Both the position numbers and the translations under genes were made by a program. A stretch of 64,000 bases of DNA, taken from the NCBI RefSeq assembly GCF_003201675.2, contig NZ_CP029287.2:1798001-1862000 (forward strand). Reading direction: 5' to 3'. This document shows positions 36,641 to 44,522 of this stretch, one piece after another. A model generated the notes under the pieces. The model had not been told where the DNA came from. It did not search any database and saw only the letters and a list, made by a program, of their open reading frames with translations. Source of the stretch: Metallosphaera hakonensis JCM 8857 = DSM 7519. GTDB lineage: Archaea; Thermoproteota; Thermoprotei_A; Sulfolobales; Sulfolobaceae. Numbering within the stretch: position 1 is the first letter of the stretch; each line of letters begins with the position of its first letter.

Positions 36641-37440
36641 TTATGAACGCTCAATTTTATCAAGTCCCAAGTATTTTACTGCATTAAGGTTGAACTTGTA
36701 GTTATTTTCCGCGAAGAACTTCAGGATGCAGTCCCTCAGCTCGTCAAGCGAGCTGAAGAGCCTGTTGGACAGGTAAGCCTTGAGCTGCTTGAAGACGGCT
36801 TCCGCCAAGTTGAGCTCAGGGGAGTACTTGGGGATGTACTCCAGGTGTATCCCCTTCTTGGAGGAGACCTCCCGGACTCCCTGGGTCTTGTGGGGAGACG
36901 CGTTGTCCATGAAGAGGTAACTCCTACCCTTCCCAACCCTCCTCTTGAAGTAGCGCAGGAAGTACTTCACGGACTCGGAGTTGGGCCTGTCAGCAACTGT
37001 GAACACGACCTCCCCTGTCCACGCATTAACAGCGAGGAGGACGTAGGTCGAGGAGAAGCCCGTGTTGACCCTGAGGACTGGTTTACTCCCTCGTATCGCC
37101 AGGATCCTCTTCACCAGTGTGCTGATTACGGCCCTGCACTCGTCGAAGAAGTACACCGCTTCGTCTGCCAACTCCTTCACTTTTTTTAAAATCGTCCCAC
37201 TTCTCCCTTTCAGCCTTCACGTTGGTGGGCCTGGGCGTCACCAGCTCGTACCCGAGCTCGTGGACCAGCTCGTACAGCCTGGACTTCCTGTACTCCACTC
37301 CCCTCTTCAGGAGTACAACCTTGAGCGCCTTGACCGTCCAGAAGTCCTGCTCGATCCCGTAGTTCCTGGGCCCGTCCTCCAGGACCCTCTTCACATCCTC
37401 CTTCCCGGCCTTCCTGGGCGAGAGTACCCGAGAAAAATGT
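36641..37440 (-). pseudogene. IS630-family transposase, frameshifted and truncated
   Basis: The C-terminal frame (36641-37180) has the DDE blocks VYFFDECRAVIS, SYLFMDNASPHKTQ and YSPELNLAEAVFKQLKAYLS. The N-terminal frame (37083-37440) has RKAGKEDVKRVLEDGPRNYG and ELGYELVTPRPTNVKAEREK. They meet at a run of seven A (TTTTAAAAAAAGTG, about 37187): with six A the frames join (DDFKKVKELADEAV). So either a single-A insertion killed it or +1 slippage occurs. The N-terminus is lost at the border with the next IS (about 37440). Confidence 0.75.
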
Positions 37441-38718
37441 GTACAATGACTTATAAACCTTCATCTCACTCGCCTCCATTGAACTGCACCTCGAAGATCT
37501 GCCTGAGCCTATAGCTGTGTGACTTCACTGCAGAGTTCACGTGCTTCTCCCAGTGCTCCTCCAGGTTCGACGCTATGACGAAGAGAGTAGTGTCCAGCGA
37601 CTCCTGCGAGGAGAAGTAGCTCAAGGACCTCTCGTTCCTGGCGACGTAGGAGAAGAACGACTCACAACTGTTGTTGGTGTAGATTGAGGTCCTAACTTCC
37701 CTGGGGTAGTTCAGGAAGGCCACGTAGTTCTCAGCTCTCTCCGCTATGTACTTGCCGTAACTTGCTCTCCTCTTGGAGACGAACTCGGAGATCTCCCCCA
37801 CGACCTTCCTACCACATTCCGCGTCCCTGCAGGTCTTGAGATCCTTCATGTGCTCCTTGATGGAGCTCGCGTCCTCCTTGGGTAGGTTCCTATACAGGTC
37901 CCTCTCAAAGTGCACTAGGCAGAGCTGATGCCTTGAGGAGGGGAAGTACTTGGAGATCAGCTCGTGGAGTCCCCTGAAGTCGTCCGTGACGAAGAGGGAA
38001 ACGCGGGAGAGGCCTCTCTCCACGAGGTTCTGCAAAACCTCGTTCCATCCCTTGAGGTCCTCTGCTCCCTCCCTCACGGTCAGGTTGAGCACGGTCTTCC
38101 TTCCCTCGAAGTCCACCCCCAGCACCAAGTAGACCGAGTACGTAACTATCTTTCCCGCTTCGTTTCTGACCTTCGCGTGATACACGTCCATGAACGCGGC
38201 GAAGGTCTCCTCCCCTATCTCCCTGGTCCTATAGTCCTTCATGAACTGCGCCATCCTAGATGCTATCTGGTCCACTGCGGTCCCCGTCACTCCAGCCTCC
38301 CTTAGCACTTCCCTCACTTCCTCCTTGGAGTATCCCTTCGCCAGGAGCTTGATCACGAGCTCGTCGTATTCCCCTGACCTCCTCCACGCGTCTGGGAGTA
38401 TCGACGACCTGAACTGGCCCTTCCCGTCCCTTGGAACTTGCAGGTTCAAGCTCATGCCCAACACGTTGAACTGTCGTAATAGCCGTTGCCGTAGTTCCTC
38501 TCTCCGCTCTCCCTCTGCGACTTGACTGATCCCTCTCCTTCATGACCTCCTGGATCGCGTCCTCCACCAACTTCTTCAGTCCTTTACTCCACTCTCCTGG
38601 AACTCGCTGAGCATGCTCTCAACCGACCCGTCCATGGTATCATCCTCTCCTTTTCTCCCTTTAATATTACTCTTCATTTTTTACCAACTTTTCAACCATT
38701 TTTGTACACCATGTTTTG
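37430..38718 (-). mobile_element. Second, distinct IS256-type element
   Basis: Candidate ends are AAAAATGTGTACAATGAC (about 37434) and, reversed, AAAACATGGTGTACAAAAAT (about 38716); they share GTGTACAA and are only roughly matched, so the limits are approximate. It carries an IS256-type transposase unlike the copies at 5306 and 29954. Confidence 0.6.
37466..38637 (-). pseudogene. IS256-family transposase, degraded N-terminus
   Basis: The frame 37466-38464 is intact and holds the D, D and E of the family: YLVLGVDFEGRK, SLFVTDDFRGLH and NNSCESFFSYVARN, plus SRHQLCLVHFERDL. The N-terminal ~60 residues (from ATG 38637, MDGSVESMLSEFQES) lie in different frames with a stop at about 38580, so the start of the protein is broken. 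About 332 residues would remain from the internal Met. Confidence 0.8.
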
Positions 38719-39110
38719 GGCCACCCCCCGCGGAGCGCGACCAAGGAGGAGAGGGAGGCCTTGGACGCCGTCGTCTCCTCCGCGGAGAGTGGAAAGATCA
38801 AGCCAGAGACTTGCCCAACGCTCCTGAGCTACCTCTCCGCAAGAAGCTTTGGAAGTTCAAGTCCAACAACCTGGTCGAGTCCTTCAACTCCCTCCTGGAG
38901 AGGAGGCGCGTTCCACTCACCCTGGAGGACCAGATCGCGCGGGCCATAGCCGACTACTACAACCTATCGACCTGTTGTCTCATTCTTGTAATAATATTAC
39001 GTGATCTTCATTCTTCTCACTTAAACAGAATTATACCCAATAATTCCTAAATTGAATAAGTCTAATTCATGGCTAGATATTACAATTCGCAATGAACCCG
39101 TGAATCACCC
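38719..39110 (+). mobile_element. ISC1217-like element, 3' fragment
   Basis: Encodes a frameshifted C-terminus of the transposase (ATKEEREALDAVVSSAESGK, SNNLVESFNSLLERRR in the other frame) and ends with the element's right terminal repeat (ACAATTCGCAATGAACCCGT gaatcaccc). The left side is cut by the IS256-type element. Confidence 0.8.
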
Positions 39111-39135
39111 AAGTTTTTCCAGATGCGAGATCCTC

Positions 39136-39612
39136 TTAATTTGCACTATTCAGTATTTTCTTAGCTTCGTTCAACATTTCCTTAACCCTATTTATATAAG
39201 AAGTTATATCTGCAGTTGTTAGCTTTGCCTCATGAAAGCCCCATATATGAAGGAAATACGCATTACTCCAGCCATCCAATACCCAATTACCTAATTTGTT
39301 TGCTAAGACATTGGAAGCTTTGCCCAGTAAGTAAGTATACCATCTGCCCTCTTTTAGCGCTTGCTGATATTCCGTCAAATTAAACTTCTCTGCAAGGGCT
39401 TTAACAACTTCTTCAGCTACCTTATAAGCTTTTTCTGAGGCTTGGATTGCATCACCCTTCTTCAGATACTCTAAGGCTTCAGTCATGTACTTCTCTGCAA
39501 GTTCCATCCTTAACTTCATGCTTTCTTGAGGGTCTTCCTTTGATAATGCTAAGATTATTAAATCTTCTACATCAATACCCTTCTCCTCAGCCTTTTTTAT
39601 TAACTCTTCCAT
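39136..39612 (-). CDS. PaREP1-family protein
   Basis: 158 residues, almost entirely helical. The core YMTEALEYLKKGDAIQASEK, AYKVAEEVVKALAEKFNL matches the PaREP1/PaREP8 family common in Crenarchaeota, along with a C-terminal block HIWGFHEAKLTTADITSYIN. Function is unknown; HEPN-like folds have been proposed for relatives, which would tie it to nucleotidyltransferase partners, but none is adjacent. A TATA-like CTTATAATT about 28 bp upstream suggests a leaderless mRNA. AT-rich relative to the IS genes around it. Confidence 0.8.
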   Translation of the reverse strand: MEELIKKAEEKGIDVEDLIILALSKEDPQESMKLRMELAEKYMTEALEYLKKGDAIQASEKAYKVAEEVVKALAEKFNLTEYQQALKEGRWYTYLLGKASNVLANKLGNWVLDGWSNAYFLHIWGFHEAKLTTADITSYINRVKEMLNEAKKILNSAN

Positions 39613-39835
39613 AGGTTAAAATTTAGTGTTTATAATTATAAGCTGTAGATCAAAATCTTGGTCTAATAATTTCATGTTTAGCCCTCAAATAAGATGACTG
39701 GATGAGAACAGTGTTAATTTATTCTTTAATTTTCAAATATTATGAGATAAAGACGGAAAAAGTATTTAACTAGATTACTTAAAAACTCTCTTGTTCATAT
39801 AATTTTTGTGTTAATTGTTCTTATAGATGAAAACG

Positions 39836-39844
39836 GTAAGGGGA
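39836..39844. repeat. 9-bp target-site duplication (GTAAGGGGA), left
   Basis: GTAAGGGGA at 39836-39844 is repeated exactly at 41094-41102, flanking the IS. It proves a simple insertion and a 9-bp staggered cut. Confidence 0.9.
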
Positions 39845-41093
39845 GGGCGGCTCAGGAGTCCATTGCGATTTCAATTTATTTCTATAGAATTAGATAGTAG
39901 AAATTGATTCTACATTTTCGGTAACACTAATAGGGGACGAGCATGAGGTAATATCATGGAACTATCAACTGTGAACGAGGTAACCCTCTACGGGGTCCGG
40001 ATTATGGAGCTCGTAGAGGGACCTGGGAAGATATCCCTCACGCTCGTCCCCAAGATATTATCCGATGACGCCTTATTAAACAAACCGGCCCAGGAGATCG
40101 AGAGGATGGCGAGGGAGGAAGCTGAGAGGATTAGTCCCAACTACCAGAGAGGTAAGGATGTAAAGAGGAAGGGTTACGCGAGCTACAGGTTCCTGAAGGG
40201 GTTCAAGATCGTGATGGACGAGAGGGAGACGAAGTACGAGTTGGAGTGGATATCGGTGAAGTTGCCCGTGCTTTACGGTAAAGGGAGGGTGAGGACCCAG
40301 GTCGAGGAGACTCTGTTAAGGGAGGAGAGGAAGGTCTTCGCGTCCCTAATGTTGGTCTACTCAGTGAAGGGAGGTAAGTTGAACGCCAAGCTCTGGATGC
40401 CCGAGATTGAAACGGGCAACGACTTCAAGTACGTTATAGTTGACGGGAAGTACGTGAAGCTCAAGGGACGAAAGGCGGTCCTCCTCGTGGCTATGGGCGT
40501 GACACGGGAGGGAAAGAGGGCGGTCCTCGAGCTCATCATAAGCGAGGCTGAGGACACCATCTATTGGAGTCTCCTGGTCAGGGTCTGGAAGAAGACCAGC
40601 TTCGTCCTGGTGGTAGCTGACGGGATCAAGGCCTTGGACAGGGCGATCTCCCTTGAACTTCACGTGGGGAGGCAGGGCTGCCTGGTCCACCTCAAGCGTC
40701 GCGCGACCAAGGAGGAAAGGGAGGCTTTAGACGCGATCACCTCGTCAGCCGAGCTCGGCAAGATCAAGCCCGAGACCAACCCGACCCTTCTAAGCTACCT
40801 CATCGCCGACAAGAAGCTCTGGAAGTGGCTTAAGTCCAACAACCTGGTCGAGTCCTTCAACTCCCTCCTGGAGAGGAGGTTCGGGTTGTTTCACTCTCCC
40901 TGGAGGATACTACAGCTCGCGCGGGCCATAGCGCTCTACTACAACCTATTCACCTGTTTTCTCATCACTGTAATAATATTACAGTCTTCTTCATTCCTCT
41001 CACTTTATCCGAAATATACCCAATAATTTGTACATTGGATAAGCCTAATTCAGAGCTAGAAAATACAATTCGCAATGGACTCCTGAGCCGCCC
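39845..41093 (+). mobile_element. Intact ISC1217-like insertion sequence (1,249 bp)
   Basis: Inverted ends GGGCGGCTCAGGAGTCCATT, a single full-length transposase gene and a perfect 9-bp direct duplication of GTAAGGGGA on both sides. This is the only element in the window with all marks of a recent, possibly active insertion. Confidence 0.93.
39956..41026 (+). CDS. ISC1217-like transposase, complete
   Basis: 356 residues, nearly identical to the copy at 33353-34423 but with small differences (VTLYGVRIMELVEG for VTLYVRVRELVEG; LLERRFGLF for LLERRRFGLF). The DDE blocks VIVDGKYVKL, VVADGIKALDR and NNLVESFNSLL are intact. Start MELSTVNEVT at 39956 follows a leader with AACACTAATAGGGGACGAGC, a segment whose reverse complement CTCGTCCCC recurs inside the gene start. 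Likely source of transposition for the shorter derivatives. Confidence 0.9.
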   Translation: MELSTVNEVTLYGVRIMELVEGPGKISLTLVPKILSDDALLNKPAQEIERMAREEAERISPNYQRGKDVKRKGYASYRFLKGFKIVMDERETKYELEWISVKLPVLYGKGRVRTQVEETLLREERKVFASLMLVYSVKGGKLNAKLWMPEIETGNDFKYVIVDGKYVKLKGRKAVLLVAMGVTREGKRAVLELIISEAEDTIYWSLLVRVWKKTSFVLVVADGIKALDRAISLELHVGRQGCLVHLKRRATKEEREALDAITSSAELGKIKPETNPTLLSYLIADKKLWKWLKSNNLVESFNSLLERRFGLFHSPWRILQLARAIALYYNLFTCFLITVIILQSSSFLSLYPKYTQ

Positions 41094-41102
41094 GTAAGGG
41101 GA
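41094..41102. repeat. 9-bp target-site duplication, right
   Basis: Exact copy of GTAAGGGGA from 39836-39844. Confidence 0.9.
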
Positions 41103-41270
41103 CATTCAAGGAACTTAACAAAAACAACGAACAAGCCTTATCCATTTATTATTACTTCTATTATAACTACTGACAGAGAGCTTGATAATATAAGGAATAA
41201 TATCAGCAAACTAAAGGCTAATTACGGATTACCTACCAATATGGAAATTCATGCAAGTGATCTTTTCCAT

Positions 41271-41432
41271 GGACGATTCAGGTTTCAATTGCGAATTGTA
41301 ATTATGGCTAAGTTAGCTCAAATAATGGGAATTGTAAAGCGTGAATCCCTGCCTTAAATGTGATGAGTGTTCAATTAAATTCATTCTGCCTCTTTAAATA
41401 AACTGAATTCGCAATGGAGACGTGAATTGCCC
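41271..41432. mobile_element. ISC1217-related MITE, copy 3 (162 bp)
   Basis: GGACGATTCAGGTTTCAATT gcgaattg at the left and CGAATTGCAATGGAGACGTG-like right end (CTGAATTCGCAATGGAGACG tgaattgccc). Reverse complement matches 15569-15713 and 22395-22559 across the interior; the ends match the ISC1217-like terminal repeat. Confidence 0.75.
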
Positions 41433-41463
41433 AGACGGGGTGAGTTCACCATGTACAGAAAGC

Positions 41464-41856
41464 TCACTTCAAGATCTCTACTCCAATCAGGTCTCTAACC
41501 CTCTCAAAGTCCCTATCTCTGGTTATCACCACGGCGTGCGATCTCAACGCTGCCACTGTGATAAGAGCGTCTGTAATGTCTATACTTCTTTCCCTTGACA
41601 AGTCCATCGCCTCTAAGTAATCACGGTAGGAATGTACAAGGAGAACGTGTTTACTTATTAGCTCCATCGTGTACCTGAAGAACTTCAGGTAGCCTAAAGC
41701 CCTCTCCTCCTTCGACGCGTTCATGTTCTCCACATACTTTTCGTAGGTGAACTCAGCGAACTCCTGAAGGACACTCTCCGTCAGCATAAACTCCTTTAAA
41801 GACAGGAAGCGCTTGCTTATCAAGACGTTTGTATCTACAACCTTCTCTGCCTTGAT
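41464..41856 (-). CDS. PIN-domain toxin without a canonical start codon
   Basis: The protein frame is VVDTNVLISKRFLSLKEFML ... VLQEFAEF, DITDALITVAALRSH, ITRDRDFERV, giving the PIN residues D, E, D and D. The canonical opening VVDTNVL lies upstream of the first TTG (41823), so that start would remove the catalytic Asp. The frame is open only from a TAG at 41860-41862; the codons are GAG ATC AAG GCA GAG AAG GTT GTA GAT, with no ATG, GTG or TTG. ATC at 41856 (I-K-A-E-K-V-V-D) is where the Met should be. It overlaps the antitoxin gene end. Either a non-canonical start is used, or the toxin was silenced by one base change. Confidence 0.7.
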   Translation of the reverse strand: MKAEKVVDTNVLISKRFLSLKEFMLTESVLQEFAEFTYEKYVENMNASKEERALGYLKFFRYTMELISKHVLLVHSYRDYLEAMDLSRERSIDITDALITVAALRSHAVVITRDRDFERVRDLIGVEILK

Positions 41857-42086
41857 CTCCTAACCACCTCTTTTACTTCCTCGGGTGAAGGCTCCCCAAG
41901 CAACTTGAGTAGTTCCTCTATCTCGTTCTTTAGAAATTCTTCCTTCCTTTTCTCTATCTCCTTTGCTTTATCTTCGTCTTCTGTAACGAACAGAGATCCG
42001 AAAGCCCTTATCACGTAAAGCTTCTTACCGCTGAATTCCTCCCCCAAGTATATCCTTCCTTTTCGATCCGCTTTTCGGGTTTCCAT
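41835..42086 (-). CDS. Putative antitoxin partner of the PIN toxin
   Basis: 83 residues. The N-terminal METRKADRKGRIYLGEEFSG, KKLYVIRAFGSLFVTED reads like a small beta-hairpin AbrB-like DNA-binding fold, followed by a charged helix (KEIEKRKEEFLKNEIEELLK) and a basic tail (VVRRSRQRRL). Its stop overlaps the PIN frame by about 22 nt. The pairing is inferred from position. Confidence 0.75.
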   Translation of the reverse strand: METRKADRKGRIYLGEEFSGKKLYVIRAFGSLFVTEDEDKAKEIEKRKEEFLKNEIEELLKLLGEPSPEEVKEVVRRSRQRRL

Positions 42087-42654
42087 GAAAGTATGATCTG
42101 CATATCACCTATTAAGCTTTCCCACTTCTTAATCCCACTTACGTGAGCACAACGACCGAAATCCCTCCTTTTAGGGACGAGAGACCGTCGACAATACTCA
42201 GCTCTAACACCTCGCCTTAGATAAGGCTTGTGGTCTAAGGTTTCGTCCGCTGTCACCACGACGAGCCGACTATCCTAGGGCCTGAGAAACACCTACTCTG
42301 ACGAAATAAAGACATAAGAGAATTACTTAAATTAAAGACCGCTGAAATTAAAGTTATTCTCCCTTAAGCCCCTAGTCCTTCGTAACTGTGGTTTAGACCC
42401 AGTAGTAGAGAGGAGCAGTAAGGCCACGATAAGTAAGGGCATTATCCAAGAGGGGAGGATAGGTCGTTAAAGAGGTCAGGGAGGACAGGATACAACCATC
42501 CTTCCTGGCCAGAGTGGTGATACATGACCTCCTGTGGTCCAAGGCGTTAGGTTAAAGAACCTTATGAAAACAGTAATATTAGGAACTGCTGAGACCAATT
42601 TGTCCTGTAGCCAGTGAAGGAGAAAAATTAAAACTTCTATTCTAGAACTTTCCT
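42087..42654. other. Intergenic region, no supported gene
   Basis: A short protein-like stretch (EVREDRIQPSFLARVVIHDL at about 42470-42530, plus strand) may be a relic of an unknown gene, but its frame closes on both sides. The GTG start of the next gene at 42655 has a TATA-like AAATTAAAACT about 25-30 bp upstream. Confidence 0.35.
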
Positions 42655-43677
42655 GTGGATCTTCTCTTCGTGAATCACAGGGACATTAAACACCCTCAGG
42701 CCGGAGGGGCTGAGCAGGTACTACTTGAGATAGGAAAGAGGTTAGCTAGACACTTCAACGTCACTTGGTTGAGTGAGGAGGTTCCAGGCCTACCCAGGGA
42801 AGAGCTCATGAACCAAATCCTGATTAAGAGGAGAGGGAACAGGGAAACACTTCATCTCTACTCCCTTATGGAGGCAAGGAAGCACGACATTGTCCTAGAT
42901 AGCGTAGCCCATGCCGTCCCTTTCTTCTCGCACAAGGTGAATAGGAGGACTGTAGCTCTGGTTCATCACGTTCATCAGGACGTCCTCGATCAGGAGACCA
43001 AACTTTCGTGGGTACTGAAGTGGATGGAGAGAAGAGTGGTAGGGTATGAAAGGGTCATAGCAGTCTCTGAGACCACCAAGAGGGAGTTGATCAAGTTGGG
43101 CTTTAAGGGGAAAGTTACTGTGATATATAACGGGGTTGATCACTCCAAGTTTCTTCCAGGAAAGAAGAACGAGGACCCTCTCGTCCTCTGGATAGGGAGG
43201 TTAAAGAGGTATAAGAACCCCCTTGATGTAGTAGAGATCTCCAAGGGCTCGGCCTTTAGGTTCTTGATTGCAGGAGGAGGGGAGCTAGAGGAAGAGGTCA
43301 AGAGAGCCAGTGGAGGAAATCTCACCTACCTAGGGAGAGTGAGCGAAGGAGAGAAGATCTCCCTTTATCAAAGAGCTTGGGTCCTCCTCTCAACCTCGTC
43401 AGTAGAGGGATTCGGGATGACAGTGATAGAGGCCAACGCTTGTGCCACGCCTGCAGTGGTATATGACCGAGGTTCCCTTTCAGAGATAGTAAGGAACGGG
43501 GTTAACGGTTACGTAGTCGGATATAAGGACATACAGGGAATGAGAGAGGCAATAGAGAAGACCGTGGAGAACATTGATGCCATGACAAAGGGAAGTTACG
43601 AGGAATCCCTGAAGTATGACTGGGACAAGACAGCGGAAAGATACAGGACCTATCTAGAGGAGATGAGTGGGAAGTGA
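42655..43677 (+). CDS. Family 4 glycosyltransferase
   Basis: 340 residues from GTG 42655 (MDLLFVNHRDIKHPQAGGAE). GT-B fold: N-terminal acceptor domain with HPQAGGAEQVLLEIGKRL, linker VIAVSETTKRELIKLGF and VIYNGVDHSKF, and the donor domain with LVLWIGRLKRYKNPLDVV and the E-x7-E motif VEGFGMTVIEANACATP. No membrane segment. It should transfer a sugar from an NDP-sugar onto a lipid-linked or protein glycan in the cytoplasm. Lies just before a pair of large membrane proteins, supporting a role in surface glycans. Confidence 0.9.
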   Translation: MDLLFVNHRDIKHPQAGGAEQVLLEIGKRLARHFNVTWLSEEVPGLPREELMNQILIKRRGNRETLHLYSLMEARKHDIVLDSVAHAVPFFSHKVNRRTVALVHHVHQDVLDQETKLSWVLKWMERRVVGYERVIAVSETTKRELIKLGFKGKVTVIYNGVDHSKFLPGKKNEDPLVLWIGRLKRYKNPLDVVEISKGSAFRFLIAGGGELEEEVKRASGGNLTYLGRVSEGEKISLYQRAWVLLSTSSVEGFGMTVIEANACATPAVVYDRGSLSEIVRNGVNGYVVGYKDIQGMREAIEKTVENIDAMTKGSYEESLKYDWDKTAERYRTYLEEMSGK

Positions 43678-43682
43678 CTTCT

Positions 43683-43751
43683 GAGTTCCCGTGTATAGAT
43701 GTGTAAGGAAAGTCGTTTTCAGGTGAAATATACAACTATGTCAGGTGACCC
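43683..43751. mobile_element. 70-bp IS256-related MITE, copy 4, reversed
   Basis: GAGTTCCCGTGTATAGATGT ... AGGTGAAATATACAACTATG tcaggtgaccc; the same core as the other copies on the opposite strand, ends diverged (GTTCCC and GTGACC for GCTACC). Confidence 0.65.
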
Positions 43752-43883
43752 ACTTCTCAGTCCTTACATATTAAGACCGGTGTAACTGAAAGTTTGGCTG
43801 AGAGAGATTGGGCCCTCTCAAGCAAGAATTAAAACGCTTCTTCCTATGTATTCAATGGAGAAGAGGGAAACTCCATTGGACTC

Positions 43884-44035
43884 ACTAATGTATCTGATAA
43901 GTTATTCACTAGTATTTCCATAAAGTTCCTGCAGACATGGGAGCGAGAGACGAAGGATAGACTTCACTGAAACTTACCGGAACTACTAACGTGAAGCTAG
44001 GGATGCTTAGTGTAAGTACTTATTGGAACCACTAA
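43884..44035. repeat. Palindromic repeat element cluster
   Basis: First unit TATCTGATAAGTTATTCACT; second unit CTAGTATTTCCATAAAGTTC ... AAACTTACCGGAACTACTAA cgtg, which matches 2738-2813 reversed over its whole length; third unit GTGTAAGTACTTATTGGAAC cactaacg. The units share half-sites, as though elements inserted into one another. Confidence 0.65.
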
Positions 44036-44226
44036 CGATGAACACTTCGTGGGACTCCTTCCTGCGCTCATCGTTACACGAAGGTTAAATCTCTCTGCGC
44101 TCTCCTGTTGAGAAAAGCGGGCCTGAATTGGGATACGTACTCTCAGTTAGCTAGTTCTGAGCCAAGAACTGAGCGATTAGTTTACCTCAATGAAGGTGAG
44201 GGAGTGTAAGACCCGTCCCATGAGAG

Positions 44227-44517
44227 ATGGACACCCCCTCGTGGTTAAGATTAAATATAGCAAAATGGAGACGTGTATCAATGACAGTCACTGACGGAGT
44301 AAGCGTCACCGAGACGTCTAGGTTAAAGCTAGGGTCAATGAGTTACCTCTCCTCCTCACCAAACGATCCCGCTTGGGACATCGTCTACACCAAGCTCTGC
44401 TCTCACTCTGGTTCAATTCAACCCTTGCTTCTCATGGAGCTCCACTTCCTGCCCGTACCTGAACACTACGAAAACGGTGGAGCTGTGAAACAGGAACCCA
44501 CGTCCGTTGAGGTGTAG
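44227..44517 (+). pseudogene. Fragment of unknown repeated gene, also at about 15730-15860
   Basis: The reading MTVTDGVSVTETSRLKLGSM SYLSSS at 44281 onward is partly repeated near 15793 (GACGGGGTAAGCATCACCGA and CTAGGGTCCATGTGA), together with the upstream block ATGG(A)xACCCCCTCGT. Both are short and lead nowhere, so they look like 5' remnants of the same mobile gene. I do not recognise the family. Confidence 0.35.
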
Positions 44518-44522
44518 CTTAC

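Larger units (their letters stand above)
43678..44226. other. Intergenic region with MITE and palindromic repeats
   Basis: Contains a reversed 70-bp MITE (43683-43751) and a palindromic-element cluster (43884-44035). Nothing recognisable at 44040-44220. Confidence 0.5.

Noticed and set aside
35835-39110. Composite transposon carrying cargo
   Set aside because: The stretch is a nest of broken IS elements without any cargo gene, and the outer ISC1217-like pieces are truncated fragments in opposite orientations.
42011-42259. 82-residue minus-strand frame overlapping the putative antitoxin
   Set aside because: It overlaps the better supported antitoxin in another frame and is low-complexity basic sequence.
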